Source of the DNA: Elstera litoralis
GTDB lineage: Bacteria > Pseudomonadota > Alphaproteobacteria > Elsterales > Elsteraceae
Direction of reading: 5' to 3'
DNA length: 5,700 nt
Assembly: GCF_000963705.1 (NCBI RefSeq)
Contig: NZ_LAJY01000448.1
Coordinates: forward strand, 1-5,700
The position numbers were made by a program, and so were the translations under genes. This document shows, piece after piece, positions 5,671 to 5,700 of the stretch. Position 1 is the first letter of the stretch. Every line of letters starts with the position of its first letter. The notes below the pieces were generated by a model, which was not told the origin of the DNA, did no database searches, and was given only the letters and a program-made list of their open reading frames with translations.

Positions 5671-5700
5671 TTGTCTCCCGGACATTTACGGAGCCTTAAA

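Larger units (their letters stand above)
5333..5700. other. Right-end noncoding region
   Basis: I see no convincing protein gene here. The part next to the oxidase (5333-5460) holds a palindrome and a G-tract cluster and should contain the oxidase promoter, which I cannot place. The part from 5462 rightward is dense in inverted repeats and ends on the minus strand in an intrinsic terminator. At the very edge, GGAG (5690-5693) could be the ribosome binding site of a plus-strand gene starting beyond the window. A 15-codon plus-strand reading from ATG 5652 to TAA 5697-5699 is too short to support. A minus-strand frame open from the window edge for about 31 codons could be a gene tail but has no recognisable sequence. 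Confidence 0.6.

Noticed and set aside
5648..5676. Plus-strand intrinsic terminator at the 9-bp inverted repeat
   Set aside because: The stem is followed by TTGTCTCCC, not a continuous T-run, and no plus-strand gene ends nearby.

Overview
The window reads as a high-G+C alphaproteobacterial chromosome, probably of the Rhodospirillales type. The best evidence is the FtsK motor, which carries the insert before Walker B and the motif wording usual in alphaproteobacterial FtsK. The genus cannot be named from this sequence.

Layout, left to right. 1-243 is a noncoding leader. 244-3006 (+) encodes a 920-residue FtsK/SpoIIIE-family DNA translocase with a complete motor and a C-terminal gamma domain. 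In place of the usual N-terminal membrane helices it has a long coiled coil and a Pro/Ala/Glu-rich linker. A perfect 11-bp inverted repeat (3041-3070) follows. Next come two tandem paralogues of the ArsC / low-molecular-weight phosphatase fold. The first (3097-3567) has lost the catalytic Cys and both resolving Cys positions and looks like a pseudoenzyme. The second (3709-4212) keeps all three. The 141-bp gap between them is strikingly A+T-rich and holds a perfect 10-bp palindrome and five A6/T6 tracts.

Convergent to these, only 5 bp away, a minus-strand gene (5332 down to 4218) encodes a monomeric-sarcosine-oxidase-like FAD enzyme. It is split by a one-base frameshift at about 4745/4746. Every catalytic landmark is present if the frame is restored, so this is either a young pseudogene or a sequence error.

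The last 368 bases (5333-5700) contain no convincing protein gene. They hold a palindrome and a G-tract cluster upstream of the oxidase, then a run of hairpins ending in a strong minus-strand intrinsic terminator (5465-5493). This could be the 3' end of a transcript entering from the right or an unrecognised structured RNA.

No pathway links these genes with certainty. No arsR, arsenite pump or arsH is visible, so an arsenic role for the ArsC pair rests on family membership alone. The most interesting points are the membrane-less coiled-coil FtsK, the dead/live ArsC pair with palindromes before each member, and the hairpin array at the right end.
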